Part shown: in pieces, positions 1 through 11,303 of the stretch
How the letters are laid out: each line of letters starts with the position of its first letter
Numbering within the stretch: the first letter of the stretch is position 1
Assembly: GCA_963575745.1 (NCBI GenBank)
Contig: CAUYUJ010015737.1
Location: 74,001 to 134,000 of the forward strand
DNA from: Prorocentrum cordatum
Lineage: Eukaryota > Sar > Dinophyceae > Prorocentrales > Prorocentraceae
DNA length: 60,000 nt
Reading direction: 5' to 3'
Notes under the pieces: generated by a model
Database searches by the model: none
Told to the model about the DNA's origin: nothing
Seen by the model: the letters and a program-made list of their open reading frames with translations, nothing else
Position numbers and translations under genes: made by a program

Positions 1-1705
1 GACGCGGGAGCGCGTAATCGCACTCGGATGCCCCTTCGCGCTCGGATTGCCCATCCGGACGGGTTTGCGCATTGCGCAAGGGCCCTGCGTTTGCGCTTGC
101 GCCGGGCCCCAGTGGGGTTTGCCCAATTGGGCAGGGATCCCCTGGGCATGCCTCGTTGGGCAGGGACCGGTTCCCCATTGGGAAGCTCCTCCCAGCTGGT
201 TCGTTTGGACAGCTATCAGGGCCCTGGGTGCGCGCGATTTCGCAGGGGCCCAATGGGCAGGGACCCGCGGCCGTCCGCTCGGGCCACGCGGGCTCTTCGG
301 GCAAAGTGACAAAACGGCAAGCCAAACCGGATGGCGACGAGGAGTGCGAGCGCACATGGCGACGAGAAGCACGCGCTTGCGACGAGGAAGCCCTGGCCAG
401 CAATGGCGCGGGCCTGGGCTTGGCAACGAAGCCACGGGCGCCCTGCAGGACGGCACTCGCCGACGCGGACACGGGACCGGGTATGGCAGCCAGGCCAGGG
501 ACCCTGGGCGAACGGCGTATAGCAGCAAAGACAGGGGCGCACTGCAAGATGGACCCGCCAACGCGGGCACGGGCCCTGGCAACAAGGCCAGGGGCCCACT
601 AAGACAGCGGCCACTACCGGCGCCAGCGCAGGGTGTGGCAGCCAGGCCAGGGACCCACCGGTGAGAGGCACAAGCCAGCCTCGCCACTGGCTTAAGCGGG
701 GGTTATTGGCAGAGCCTTGTTGGTTGCCTCACCCACGCCTTGCCTGACAAAAGAACCTGCACGTTGGCGACAAGCATTTGGCGACGAGGAAGGCGCTGGC
801 CAGCCAGGGCACGGGCCTGGGGTATGGCAGCAAGGCCAGGGAACCACTGGTGAGAGGCACAGGCCAGCCAGGGCACGGGCCTTGGGTTTGGCAGCAAGGC
901 CAGGGACCCCCTTGACACACACACAGGGGTCTTCGGCAGAGCCTGGTTGGTTGCCTCGCCCTTGGCAAAAACGGGGATCATCGGCAGAGCCTTGTTGGTT
1001 GCCTCACCCACGCCTTGCCCAACAGCAGAACCTGCACCTTGGCGACGAGGAGCGCGGGGACGTGGCAGACGAGGAGCGCCGGCAGACCAAAGGGAGAGCG
1101 CGGGCAGACGGCGACGAGGAAGGCGCTGGCCAGCCAGGGCACGGGCCTGGGGTATGGCAACAAGGCCAGGGACCCACTGGTGAGAAGCACAGGCCAGCCA
1201 GGGCTGGGGCCTGGGTTTGGCAGCAAAGCCAGGGACCCCCTTGACGCACACACACAGGGGTCTTCGGCAGAGCCTGGTTGGTTGCCTCGCCCTTGGCAAA
1301 AGCGGGGATCATCGGCAGAGCCTTGTTGGTTGCCTCACCCACGCCTTGCCCAACAGCAGAACTTGCACCTTGGCGACGAGGAGCGCGGGGACGTGGCAGA
1401 CGAGGAGCGCCGGCAGACCAAAGGGAGAGCGCGGGCAGACGGCGACGAGGAATGCGCTGGCCAGCCAGGGCACGGGCCTGGGGTATGGCAGCAAGGCCAG
1501 GGACCCACTGGTGAGAGGCACAAGCCAGCCAGGGCACGGGCCTTGGGTTTGGCAGCAAAGGGACCCACAGAGGTGCGCGCAAGGGCACGGGTCAGGGTTT
1601 GGCAGCCAGGCCAGGGGCCCCTGCACCTTGGCGTCGAGGAGCGCGGGGACGCGGCGGACGAGGAGCGGCGGCGAATTGGCGACGAGGAGCGCCGGCAGGA
1701 ACGGC

Positions 1706-2663
1706 CAATGCGTGCGCTGCACGCCTCCTGCCCAAGCCTGCGCAAGGCAGCGCCGCAGCGCGGGTGAACCCGTAGTGCTTGGCGCACGCCTCCTGCCTCG
1801 GCGAGGCTTGCGCGAGCGCGGGTAAACCCGCAGTGTCCGGCGCTCCCCTGGCGTCGACTGCCTGCGGCAGCCAGCGCCCACGAGACGCAACCACGAGACA
1901 GACAGACCAGACAGACGGGACAGACAGGACACGACAGACAAGACAGACGCGACGACGAGACGACACCGCTGCCCCCCGACGGAGGCGCCAGAGCACGTGG
2001 GAGCGTCCTGGGATGCACGTTCCCGCAAGAACAACAAGAAATTGCAGAACGTCTGCCACGGCGTACCGCGCAAAATCTCCTCAGGCTGTCCACCGCAGGA
2101 ACAGTGGGCGAAGGCAAAAGCCTGCTGCCGGGCTGGGCGCCTGGGAACAGCCTAGCGGAAAATCTCCTCAGGCTGTCCACCGCAGGAACAGTGGGCGAAG
2201 GCAAAAGCCTGCTGCTGGGCTGGGCGCCTGGGAACACCCTAGCGCCCAAACCCAGCGGACAGCCCTAAGCGCTGGCCCAGCAGCTGGGCGGGTGGGAGTG
2301 GCAATGCGTGCGCTGCACGCCTCCTGCCCAAGCCTGCGCAAGGCAGCGCCGCAGCGTGGGTGAACCCGCAGTGCTTGGCGCACGCCTCCTGCCTCGGCGA
2401 GGCTTGCGCGAGCGCGGGTACACCCGCAGTGTCCGGCGCTCCCCTGGCGTCGACTGCCTGCGGCAGCCAGCGCCCAGGAGACGCAACCACGAGACAGACA
2501 GACCAGACCGACGGGACAGACAGGACACGACAGACAAGACAGACGCGACGACGAGACGACACCGCTGCCCCCCGACGGAGGCGCCAGAGCACGTGGGAGC
2601 GTCCTGGGATGCACGTTCCCGCAAGAACAACAAGAAATTGCAGAACGTCTGCCACGGCGCTAC
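1706..2663. repeat. Tandem duplication inside the left copy
   Basis: About 360 bp starting at 1706 recurs at 2304 with a period near 598 bp. The right copy of the large duplication (10858-11215) has this block once, so the tandem step happened after the large duplication or was lost on the other side. No coding function seen. Confidence 0.75.
2071..2290 (-). repeat. Two tandem B-type element ends
   Basis: Two blocks starting at 2071 and 2158 begin with (C/G)AAAATCTCCTCAGG and share about 85 bp. A third copy starts at 2749. They resemble the B ends of E5 (25535, 26206), which start GAAAATCTCCTGCAGG. Read on the minus strand they end in TTTTC, as the other B repeats do. They are probably remains of minus-strand elements of the same superfamily. 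Confidence 0.55.
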
Positions 2664-2720
2664 CACGCAAAGCCGTGGCTAATATAATGGCTTTGGCCAT
2701 CTTCGTCTATTTTCCCGCCC

Positions 2721-2748
2721 ATAAAATAACAAGTGATTTAAGGGCCGA
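2721..2748. repeat. 28-bp AT-rich junction sequence, copy 1
   Basis: A 28-bp AT-rich block (starts ATAAAATAAC, ends AAGGGCCGA) stands out in GC-rich DNA. It recurs at 5379-5406 and 23656-23682. Flanks differ in all three places: GAAAATC follows here, CCCATTG at 5407 and CCAATTTG at 23683. It lies where different repeats meet, so it may be an element terminus or scar. Function unknown. Confidence 0.6.
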
Positions 2749-2834
2749 GAAAATCTCCTCAGGCTGTCCACCGCAGGAACAGTGGGCGAAGGCAAAAGCC
2801 TGCTGCCGGGCTGGGCGCCTGGGAACACCCTAGC

Positions 2835-3840
2835 GCCCATTGCACCCAGAGACCAGCCCAGCAGCTGCTGAGGAAGCTTTGTCGGAATCCGTCGCGCCCA
2901 TTGCAAGGACAGAGCTGGTTCACGCAGCTGCCACAAGGGTCCGCGCCAGCGGGCGCCGAACCTCGCTTCAGCGCGAACGTGCCTGCCGCCTGCACGCCTG
3001 CTGCGCGCCTCTCTGCTCTGCGTGCCTACGCGCGCGTCTGCAGCGCGTTCGAATCTCTGCGCGCATTGGGTTGCGCCCGCGACACTGCGAGCCCCTGTGC
3101 GACACCGCGCGTCTCAGCGCGCCCGTGCGCCTTAGCGCGCCCCCGCACACCTAGATTGCACTTCCGGGCGCGCCAGGCGCCCGTTGCGGCCATGAGCCGT
3201 GGAATTGCTTTGAGATTACCCGTCTGGGCGTGGGAGCGGGAAACCTGCCCCGGGCGCCCGTGTGCGTCTGCGCCTTGTGGGCGCCTGCGCGCCTGCGCCC
3301 TACTGAGCGTTTCTACGCGCCTTCGCACACGTTTCGCGCTGCTGCGCGCTTCCGTCTGCCCCGCTCCGCGGGCCCGCGCGCTTCGGCGCACAGCTTGCTT
3401 CTGCGCCGCGCGACAACGCACGGCGCGCGCTGCGGCGTGCCTCTACGCGCCTGTGCGCTCTCTGCGCTTAACTACGGAATACGCGCCTCCGCCGCACCAG
3501 TGCGCACTTCTGCGTGCCAATACACCTGGGTGGCCATGCGCACTCCTGCGTGCCCAGCGCACCCCTCTCGGTGCTGCGCGGTTCTGCGCCCTTCTGACCG
3601 CTTCTTTGTCCCTTTGCTTCTGCGCGCGTCTCTGCCAGTGCGGCTGCACGCGCCTGAACGACCGTACGCGTTTCAGTGCGGCGCTGCGCGCCTCCAAGCA
3701 TTTCGCGCGTCTGCGCTCGGCGCGTCCGGAACTGCGCGCTGTCAAGCACTTGCCTGCGCCACGTACTTGCGCGCGCGTGCCTTCGCGCGCCGAAACGCCG
3801 CGCCTGTGCGCGTCTACGCGCTCTTTTGCGGAGGTTCGCC
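2835..3840. repeat. ~1-kb direct duplication, copy 1
   Basis: This segment, from CCCATTGCACCCAGAGACC through a long TGCGCGCCT-type simple repeat, recurs at 5407-6396 with small indels. It is non-coding as far as I can see. The alternating purine/pyrimidine GCGC tracts give long accidental open frames rich in Arg, Ala and Cys on both strands. Confidence 0.8.
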
Positions 3841-4019
3841 TGCGCCAGCGCTACATAGCGCGAAGTTGCGACCATATTTCAATTCTGAGCGCGGCAGCGC
3901 CCAGTCGCTGGAAATCGCTTAGATTGCCCTGCAGCAGCGAAATCCACACAACCCCACGCATCTTCGCCCATGTGCTGTCGCGCGTTTGGGCGCGCAAGCG
4001 TGCAGTTGCACTCAGATTG

Positions 4020-5170
4020 CCGCTCTGAGCGCGGGAGCGCGACATACCACTCAAAGGGCCCGTTCGGGCACGCGAACGTGGAATCACGCTCGGGCTGCCC
4101 GTCTGGGCGCGCGAGAGCGCATTTGCGCCCAGATCGCCCTTCCGGGCGCAAGACGCGAAATCACTTCCGAAAGCTGCGCTCGGGTTGCAATTGCGCTCAG
4201 ATTGCCCATCTAACCGCGCGAATGCGAAATCGCGCCCAAAATGGACCAATTGGCCGCGTGAGCGCGGGAAGGCGTCCGGAATTGCCCATTTGAGCGCGCG
4301 AGCACGGATTCGCACTCTGATTGCCTGACAGGGCGCGCGAGCACAAAGAATGCGCGCAGATTGCTCGCCTGGGCGCCGGAGCGTGAAACCACACCCGAAA
4401 TGGTCCGCTTGGGCGCGCGGCGAGGATTCGCAATCTGATTGCCAGTCTGGGCGCGCGAGCACAACATTGCACCCAGATTGCCCGCCTGGGCGCGGGATCG
4501 CGAAATCTCACCTGGAATGGCCCGTTTGGGCGCGCGAGCGCGGATTTGTGCTCAGGAGGCCCCCCTGGGGCACGAGCGCTAATTTGTGCCCAGATTGCTC
4601 ATCTGGGCGCGAGGACGCGAAATCGCATCCCGAACGGCCGCGCGGGACGCACGAGCACAGATTCGCACTCTGATTGCGTGGGCGCGCGAGCGCAGAACTA
4701 CGCTCAGATTGCCCGTCTGGGCGCGGGACGCGAAATCGCATCCAAAATGGCCCGCTTGGGCGCGCGAGCGCGGATTCGCACTCTGATTGCCCGTCTGTGC
4801 GCGCGGGCGCAATATTGCGCACAGATTGCCCGCATGGGCGCGGGCGCGCGAAATCGCACCTGAAATGGCCCGCTTGGGCGCGCGAGCGCGGATTCGCGCT
4901 CAGGATGCCCGCCTGGGCGCACGAGCGCAAAATTTCGCTTAGATTGCCCGTCCGGGCGCGGGAGCGCGAAACCGCACCCGGAATGGCCTGCTTGGGCGCG
5001 CAAGCGCGGATTCGCGCTCAGGAGGCCTGCCTGGGCGCGCGGGCGCAAAATTCCCCTCAGATTGCTCCCCTGGGCGCGGGAGCGCGAAATCGCACCTGCA
5101 ATGGCCCGCCTGGGCGCGCGAGCGCGGATTCGCGCTCAGGTTGCCCGCCTGGGCGCACAAGCGCTAAATT
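4020..5170. repeat. ~40-bp GC satellite array, block 1
   Basis: Tandem units of about 38-40 bp carry the core TGCCCGNCTGGGCGCGCGAGCGCG and alternate tails (GAAATCGCACCTGAA, GATTCGCGCTCAG, TAAATTGCGCTCAA), which makes a higher-order period near 118 bp. The array restarts at 6397. A related array lies at 29290-30560 inside E5. Confidence 0.85.
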
Positions 5171-5406
5171 GCGCTCAAGCCTGCGCAAGGCAGCGCCGCA
5201 GCGCGGGTGAACCCGCAGTGCTTGGCGCACGCCTCCTGCCTCGGCGAGGCTTGCGCGAGCGCGGGTAAACCCGCAGTGTCCGGCGCTCCCCTGGCGTCGA
5301 CTGCCTGCGGCAGCCAGCGCCCAGGAGACGCAACCACGAGACAGACAGACCAGACCGACGGAACAGACAGGACACGACATAAAATAATAAGTGATTTAAG
5401 GGCCGA
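5171..5406. repeat. Fragment of the 1.7-2.0 kb sequence plus 28-bp junction copy 2
   Basis: The sequence from AAGCCTGCGCAAGGCAGCG to ACACGACA copies about 1731-1935. At 5379-5406 it changes into the second copy of the 28-bp AT-rich junction block and then into the 1-kb duplication. No gene. Confidence 0.65.
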
Positions 5407-6396
5407 CCCATTGCACCCAGAGACCAGCCCAGCAGCTGCTGAGGAAGCTTTGTCGGAATCCGTCGCGCCCATTGCAAGGACAGAGCTGGTTCACGCAGCT
5501 GCCACAAGGGTCCGCGCCAGCGGGCGCCGAACCTCGCTTCAGCGCGAACGTGCTCTGCCGCCTCACGCCTGGCTGCACGCCTGCTCTTCTCTGCGTGCCT
5601 ACGCGCGCGTCTGCAGCGCGTTCGAATCTCTGCGCGCATTGGGTTGCGCCCGCGACACTGCGAGCCCCTGTGCGACACCGCGCGTCTCAGCGCGCCCGTG
5701 CGCCTTAGCGCGCCCCCGCACACCTAGATTGCACTTCCGGGCGCGCCGGGCGCCCGTTGCGGCCATGAGCCGTGGAATTGCTTTGAGATTACCCCTCTGG
5801 GCGTGGGAGCGGGAAACCTGCCCCGGGCGCCCGTGTGCGTCTGCGCCTTGTGGGCGCCTGCGCGCCTGCGCCCTACTGAGCGTTTCTACGCGCCTTCGCA
5901 CACGTTTCGCGCTGCTGCGCGCTTCCGTCTGCCCCGCTCCGCGGGCCCGCGCGCTTCGGCGCGCAGCTTGCTTCTGCGCCGCGCGACAACGCACGGCGCG
6001 CGCTGCGTGCCTCTACGCGCCTGTGCGCTCTCTGCGCTTAACTACGGAATACGCGCCTCCGCCGCACCAGTGCGCACTTCTGCGTGCCAATACACCTGGG
6101 TGGCCATGCGCACTCCTGCGTGCCCAGCGCACCCCTCTCGGTGCTGCGCGGTTCTGCGCCCTTCTGACCGCTTCTTTGTCCCTTTGCTTCTGCGCGCGTC
6201 TCTGCCAGTGCGGCTGCACGCGCCTGAACGACGGTACGCGTTTCAGTGCGGCGCTGCGATTTCGCGCGTCTGCGCTCGGCGCGTCCGGCACTGCGCGCTG
6301 TCAAGCACTTGCCTGCGCCACGTACTTGCGCGCACGTGCCTTCGCGCGCCGAAACGCCGCGCCTGTGCGCGTCTACGCGCTCTTGTGCGGAGGTTC
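5407..6396. repeat. ~1-kb direct duplication, copy 2
   Basis: Second copy of 2835-3840 in the same orientation. Near 6396 it joins straight into the 40-bp satellite, whereas copy 1 continues into other sequence. Confidence 0.8.
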
Positions 6397-7650
6397 GGCG
6401 CGCGGGCGCAATATTGCGCACAGATTGCCCGCATGGGCGCGGGCGCGCGAAATCGCACCTGAAATGGCCCGCTTGGGCGCGCGAGCGCGGATTCGCGCTC
6501 AGGATGCCCGCCTGGGCGCACGAGCGCAAAATTTCGCTTAGATTGCCCGTCCGGGCGCGGGAGCGCGAAACCGCACCCGGAATGGCCTGCTTGGGCGCGC
6601 AAGCGCGGATTCGCGCTCAGGAGGCCTGCCTGGGCGCGCGGGCGCGAAATTTCCCTCAGATTGCTCCCCTGGGCGCGGGAGCGCGAAATCGAACCTGCAA
6701 TGGCCCGCTTGGGCGCGCGAGCGCGGATTCGCGCTCAGGTTGCCCGCCTGGGCGCACAAGCGCTAAATTGCGCTCAAATTGCCCGTCTGGGCGCCAGATC
6801 GCGAAATCGCACCTGCAATGGCCCGCTTGGGCGCGCGAGCGCGGATTCGCGCTCAGGTTGCCCGCCTGGGCGCAGAAGCGCTAAATTGCGCTCAAATTGC
6901 CCGTCTGGGCGCGGAGCGCGAAATCGCACCTGAAATGGCCCGCTTGGGCGCGCGAGCGCGGATTCGCGCTCAGGATGCCCGCCTGGGCGCACGAGCGCTA
7001 AATTGCGCGGAGATTGCCTCTCTGGCCGAGAGGGCGCGAAATCGCATCCAGAATGGTCCGCCTGGGCGCGCGAGCACGAAGTCGCACTCCGATGGCCCAC
7101 CTGGGCGCGCGAGCGCGAAACTGCGCACAGATTGCCCGTTTGGGCGCAGGAACGCGAAATCGCACCTGGAATGGCCCGCTTGGGCGCGCGAGCGCGGATT
7201 CGCGCTCAGGATGCCCGCCTGGGCGCACTCGCTAAATTGCGCTCAAACTGCCGCTCTGGGCGCGAGGGCGCGAAATCGCATCCGGAATGGTCCGCCTGGG
7301 CGCGCGAGCACGAAGTCGCGCTTCGATTGCCCACCTGGGTGCGCGAGCGCGAAATTGCGCACAGATTGCCCGTTTGGGCACAGGAACGCGAAATCGCACC
7401 TGGAATGGCCCTCTTGGCCGCGCGATTTGCGCTCAGGATGCCCGCTTGGGCGCGCGATGCCAATTTTGCGCTCAAATTGCCCGTGTCTGGGCGGGCACAA
7501 GAGCGCGAAAATCGCACCCGGAATAACCCGCTTCGGCGGGGGCGCCAATCGCGCTCGGAGCGCCGCTCTGGGCGCGCGAGCGCGGAAGCGCGCTCTTGCC
7601 CATCTGGGCGCGGAAAGGCGATACACCCCTCCAAATTCCATTTTGGACGC
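6397..7650. repeat. ~40-bp GC satellite array, block 2
   Basis: Continuation of the array seen at 4020-5170. Part of it (about 6400-6770) repeats 4805-5170 almost exactly. It decays towards 7650 into longer variant units. Confidence 0.85.
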
Positions 7651-7672
7651 GGGAGCGCGTAATCGCTTTCCG
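7527..7672. repeat. ~146-bp repeat, copy 1
   Basis: Matches 9020-9165 base for base as far as I compared (CACCCGGAATAACCCGC to GGGAGCGCGTAATCGC). The second copy runs directly into the right segmental duplication at 9147, so this sequence probably lies just left of base 1 as well. Confidence 0.75.
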
Positions 7673-9019
7673 CTTCGCACCTTCTCTCTCCAGACTTGGC
7701 AGACGCGAAGCGTGCAGGAGAAAAACTTCAATGCCACGAAGTGTGGCTCTTTTGGGGGGTGCTGCATCTGCCACAGGCCACGGCGGCGTCTCCGCAAGGG
7801 AGAGCCACCTACCCCCCCGAAGGGAAGCGGATTGCGGCCAGCACGTTCGCCACGCGGGGAGGGCGGGAGGGACCGCGAGAAAAGCAGCCCAAACCAACGC
7901 AAGCCCGCGCGCGAGAAAAATAAGGAGCAAGGAAAAGCGAGAATGAAATAGCAAGAAACGAGAAACACAGAAAGCACATAAGAATATCAGCTCCGAGCCG
8001 CTCTGCGCGAGCGGACGGCGCCTGAGCGTCACAGGGTTGCTTGGTTGCGGAAACTGAGCGCACGGTGCGCCGGCGCAGCGGCCGACCGCACACCGCGACC
8101 CAAGATGCACAGCTCCGTGCCGCTCTGCGCGAGCGGACGGCACCTGAGAGTCACAGGGTTGCTTGGTCCCGCAACTGAGCGCACGCTGCGACGGCGCGAC
8201 GGCCGACCGCACACCGCGACCCAAGATGCAGAGCTCCGTGCCGCTCTGCGCGAGCGGACAGCACCTGAGCTTCACAGGGTTGCTTGGTCGCGCAACTGAG
8301 CGCACGGTGCACTGGCGCAGACCCCAGCCGAGGGAGCCGACCGTACACCACCACCCGAAAGTGACAGCTCCGTGCCGCTCAGCGCGAGCGGACGGCACCT
8401 GAGCGTCACAGGGTTGCTTGGTCGCGCAACTGAGCGCACGGTGCGCGGGCGCAGCGGCCGACCGCACACCGCGACCCAAGATGCATAGCTCCATGCCGCT
8501 CTGCGCGAGCGGACGGCACCTGAGCGTCACAGGGTTGCTTGGTCCCGCGACTGAGCGCACGGTGCGCCGGCAGCGGCCGCGCACCGCGACCCAAGATGCA
8601 CAGCACCATGCCGCTCTGCGCGAGCGGACGGCACCCGAGCGCCCCAGGATTGCTGAGTAATGAGCGACGAGGTCTGGCCCGAGCGCGCCAAGACAGAGAA
8701 CGCGGGGACTGCGTCGACAGAGGACGTGGATCTCGGCTGCGTGGGGACGATCCAAACCCCAACCAGAGGGACCGCGAGACGCGCGGCAGCATCCCCTGGG
8801 CCTGCGCGCAAGGAATCCATCGATTAAAAAGCCATGGAAAAGCAACAAGAGGTAACTCTTGGACAGGCAATGATCACTCTGGAGAGGAACGATGTAAAGA
8901 CACTCCTGATCAGCCAATGCCAACCAACCAACCAGCCTGGAGCGGAGCAGATGGAGAACGAAGGGTGCCCGCGAAAACCTTGCTTCCCGAATGCACAGCC
9001 TCCTCAGAAGCTCCGCACC
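7673..9019. repeat. Non-coding spacer with a ~122-bp tandem array
   Basis: From about 7990 to 8650 there are five to six tandem units of 120-132 bp, each with CACAGGGTTGCTTGGTC and GCTCTGCGCGAGCGGAC. The rest (7673-7990 and 8650-9019) holds nothing I recognise. Confidence 0.7.
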
Positions 9020-9146
9020 CGGAATAACCCGCTTCGGCGGGGGCGCCAATCGCGCTCGGAGCGCCGCTCTGGGCGCGCGAGCGCGGAAGCGCGCTCTTGC
9101 CCATCTGGGCGCGGAAAGGCGATACACCCCTCCAAATTCCATTTTG

Positions 9147-11268
9147 GACGCGGGAGCGCGTAATCGCACTCGGATGCCCCTTCGCGCTCGGATTGCCCAT
9201 CCGGACGGGTTTGCGCATTGCGCAAGGGCCCTGCGTTTGCGCTTGCGCCGGGCCCCAGTGGGGTTTGCCCAATTGGGCAGGGATCCCCTGGGCATGCCTC
9301 GTTGGGCAGGGACCCGTTCCCCATTGGGAAGCTCCTCCCAGCTGGTTCGTTTGGACAGCTATCAGGGCCCTGGGTGCGCGCGATTTCGCAGGGACCCAAT
9401 GGGCAGGGACCCGCGGCCGTCCGCTCGGGCCACGCGGGCTCTTCGGGCAAAGTGACAAAACGGCAAGCCAAACCGGATGGCGACGAGGAGTGCGAGCGCA
9501 CATGGCGACGAGAAGCACGCGCTTGCGACGAGGAAGCCCTGGCCAGCAATGGCGCGGGCCTGGGCTTGGCAACGAAGCCACGGGCGCCCTGCAGGACGGC
9601 ACTCGCCGACGCGGACACGGGACCGGGTATGGCAGCCAGGCCAGGGACCCTGGGCGAACGGCGTATAGCAGCAAAGACAGGGGCGCACTGCAAGATGGAC
9701 CCGCCAACGCGGGCACGGGCCCTGGCAACAAGGCCAGGGGCCCACTAAGACAGCGGCCACTACCGGCGCCAGCGCAGGGTGTGGCAGCCAGGCCAGGGAC
9801 CCACCGGTGAGAGGCACAAGCCAGCCTCGCCACTGGCTTAAGCGGGGGTTATTGGCAGAGCCTTGTTGGTTGCCTCACCCACGCCTTGCCTGACAAAAGA
9901 ACCTGCACGTTGGCGACAAGCATTTGGCGACGAGGAAGGCGCTGGCCAGCCAGGGCACGGGCCTGGGGTATGGCAGCAAGGCCAGGGACCCACTGGTGAG
10001 AGGCACAGGCCAGCCAGGGCACGGGCCTTGGGTTTGGCAGCAAGGCCAGGGACCCCCTTGACACACACACAGGGGTCTTCGGCAGAGCCTGGTTGGTTGC
10101 CTCGCCCTTGGCAAAAACGGGGATCATCGGCAGAGCCTTGTTGGTTGCCTCACCCACGCCTTGCCCAACAGCAGAACCTGCACCTTGGCGACGAGGAGCG
10201 CGGGGACGTGGCAGACGAGGAGCGCCGGCAGACCAAAGGGAGAGTGCGGGCAGACGGCGACGAGGAAGGCGCTGGCCAGCCAGGGCACGGGCCTGGGGTA
10301 TGGCAGCAAGGCCAGGGACCCACTGGTGAGAAGCACAGGCCAGCCAGGGCTGGGGCCTGGGTTTGGCAGAAAGCCAGGGACCCCCTTGACACACACACAC
10401 ACAGGGGTCTTCGGCAGAGCCTGGTTGGTTGCCTCGCCCTTGGCAAAAGCGGGGATCATCGGCAGAGCCTTGTTGGTTGCATCACCCACGCCTTGCCCAA
10501 CAGCAGAACTTGCACCTTGGCGACGAGGAGCGCGGGGACGTGGCAGACGAGGAGCGCCGGCAGACCAAAGGGAGAGCGCGGGCAGACGGCGACGAGGAAG
10601 GCGCTGGCCAGCCAGGGCAGGGGCCTGGGGTATGGCAGCAAGGCCAGGGACCCACTGGTGAGAGGCACAAGCCAGCCAGGGCACGGGCCTTGGGTTTGGC
10701 AGCAAGGCCAGGGACCCACAGAGGTGCGCGCAAGGGCACGGGTCAGGGTTTGGCAGCCAGGCCAGGGGCCCCTGCACCTTGGCGTCGAGGAGCGCGGGGA
10801 CGCGGCGGACGAGGAGCGGCGGCGAATTGGCGACGAGGAGCGCCGGCAGGAACGGCCAATGCGTGCGCTGCACGCCTCCTGCCCAAGCCTGCGCAAGGCA
10901 GCGCCGCAGCGCGGGTGAACCCGTAGTGCTTGGCGCACGCCTCCTGCCTCGGCGAGGCTTGCGCGAGCGCGGGTAAACCCGCAGTGTCCGGTGCTCCCCT
11001 GGCGTCGACTGCCTGCGCAGCCAGCGCAGGAGACGCAACCACGAGACAGACAGACCAGACCGACGGGACAGACAGGACACGACAGACAAGGCAGACGCGA
11101 CGACGAGACGACACCGCTGCCCCCCGACGGAGGCGCCAGAGCACGTGGGAGCGTCCTGGGACGCAGGTTCCCGCAAGAACAAACAAGAAATTGCAGAACG
11201 TCTGCCACGGCGCGTACCACGCAAAGCCGTGGCTAATATAATGGCTTTGGCCATCTTCGTCTATTTTC
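9147..11268. repeat. Right copy of the ~2.1-kb segmental duplication
   Basis: Counterpart of 1-2714 without the internal tandem duplication. It ends at CTATTTTC (TTTTC = 11264-11268), where element E1 begins. No genuine gene. Confidence 0.85.
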
Positions 11269-11303
11269 ATGATTCATAAACTCGTTTATGCTGCAGGAAA
11301 ACC
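11264..11303 (+). repeat. E1 left terminal hairpin
   Basis: TTTTC is followed by a perfect 7-bp stem CATAAAC-TC-GTTTATG and then CTGCAGGAAAACC. The outer arms TTTTC and GAAAA are also inverted. The same sequence recurs at 18855-18894 as the start of A2. Confidence 0.85.

Larger units (their letters stand above)
1..2714. repeat. Left copy of a ~2.1-kb segmental duplication
   Basis: The stretch matches 9147-11268 in the same orientation with only scattered differences, giving two copies about 9.15 kb apart. It has no convincing gene: the many long open frames on both strands follow the repeats and the high GC. It contains 'GGCCAGGGACCCAC' and 'GGCGACGAGGAGCGC' type minisatellites. The left copy ends in CTATTTTC followed by CCGCCC. 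In the right copy element E1 starts straight after CTATTTTC, so this copy shows the site before insertion. Confidence 0.85.

Noticed and set aside
47-664. Long open frames (up to ~250 codons) in 1-2100 and 9150-10930 on both strands
   Set aside because: They overlap in several frames and both strands, follow GGCGACGAGGAGCGC and GGCCAGGGACCC repeats, and have no domain-like sequence. High GC and repeats explain them.
2660-2710. ATGGCTTTGGCC block as a spliced-leader gene
   Set aside because: Only a short resemblance to the reverse complement of the leader, with no Sm site or GT donor in place.
2901-4028. 375-codon frame rich in Arg, Ala and Cys
   Set aside because: It is the translation of TGCGCGCCT-type simple sequence, and similar frames exist in the duplicate and on the other strand.
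4020-7650. CRISPR array (regular ~40-bp repeats)
   Set aside because: Units are contiguous and degenerate with no unique spacers, there are no cas genes, and the context is eukaryotic.
7472-9295. 607-codon minus-strand frame
   Set aside because: It runs through the ~122-bp tandem array and unrelated spacers and shows no protein-like conservation.
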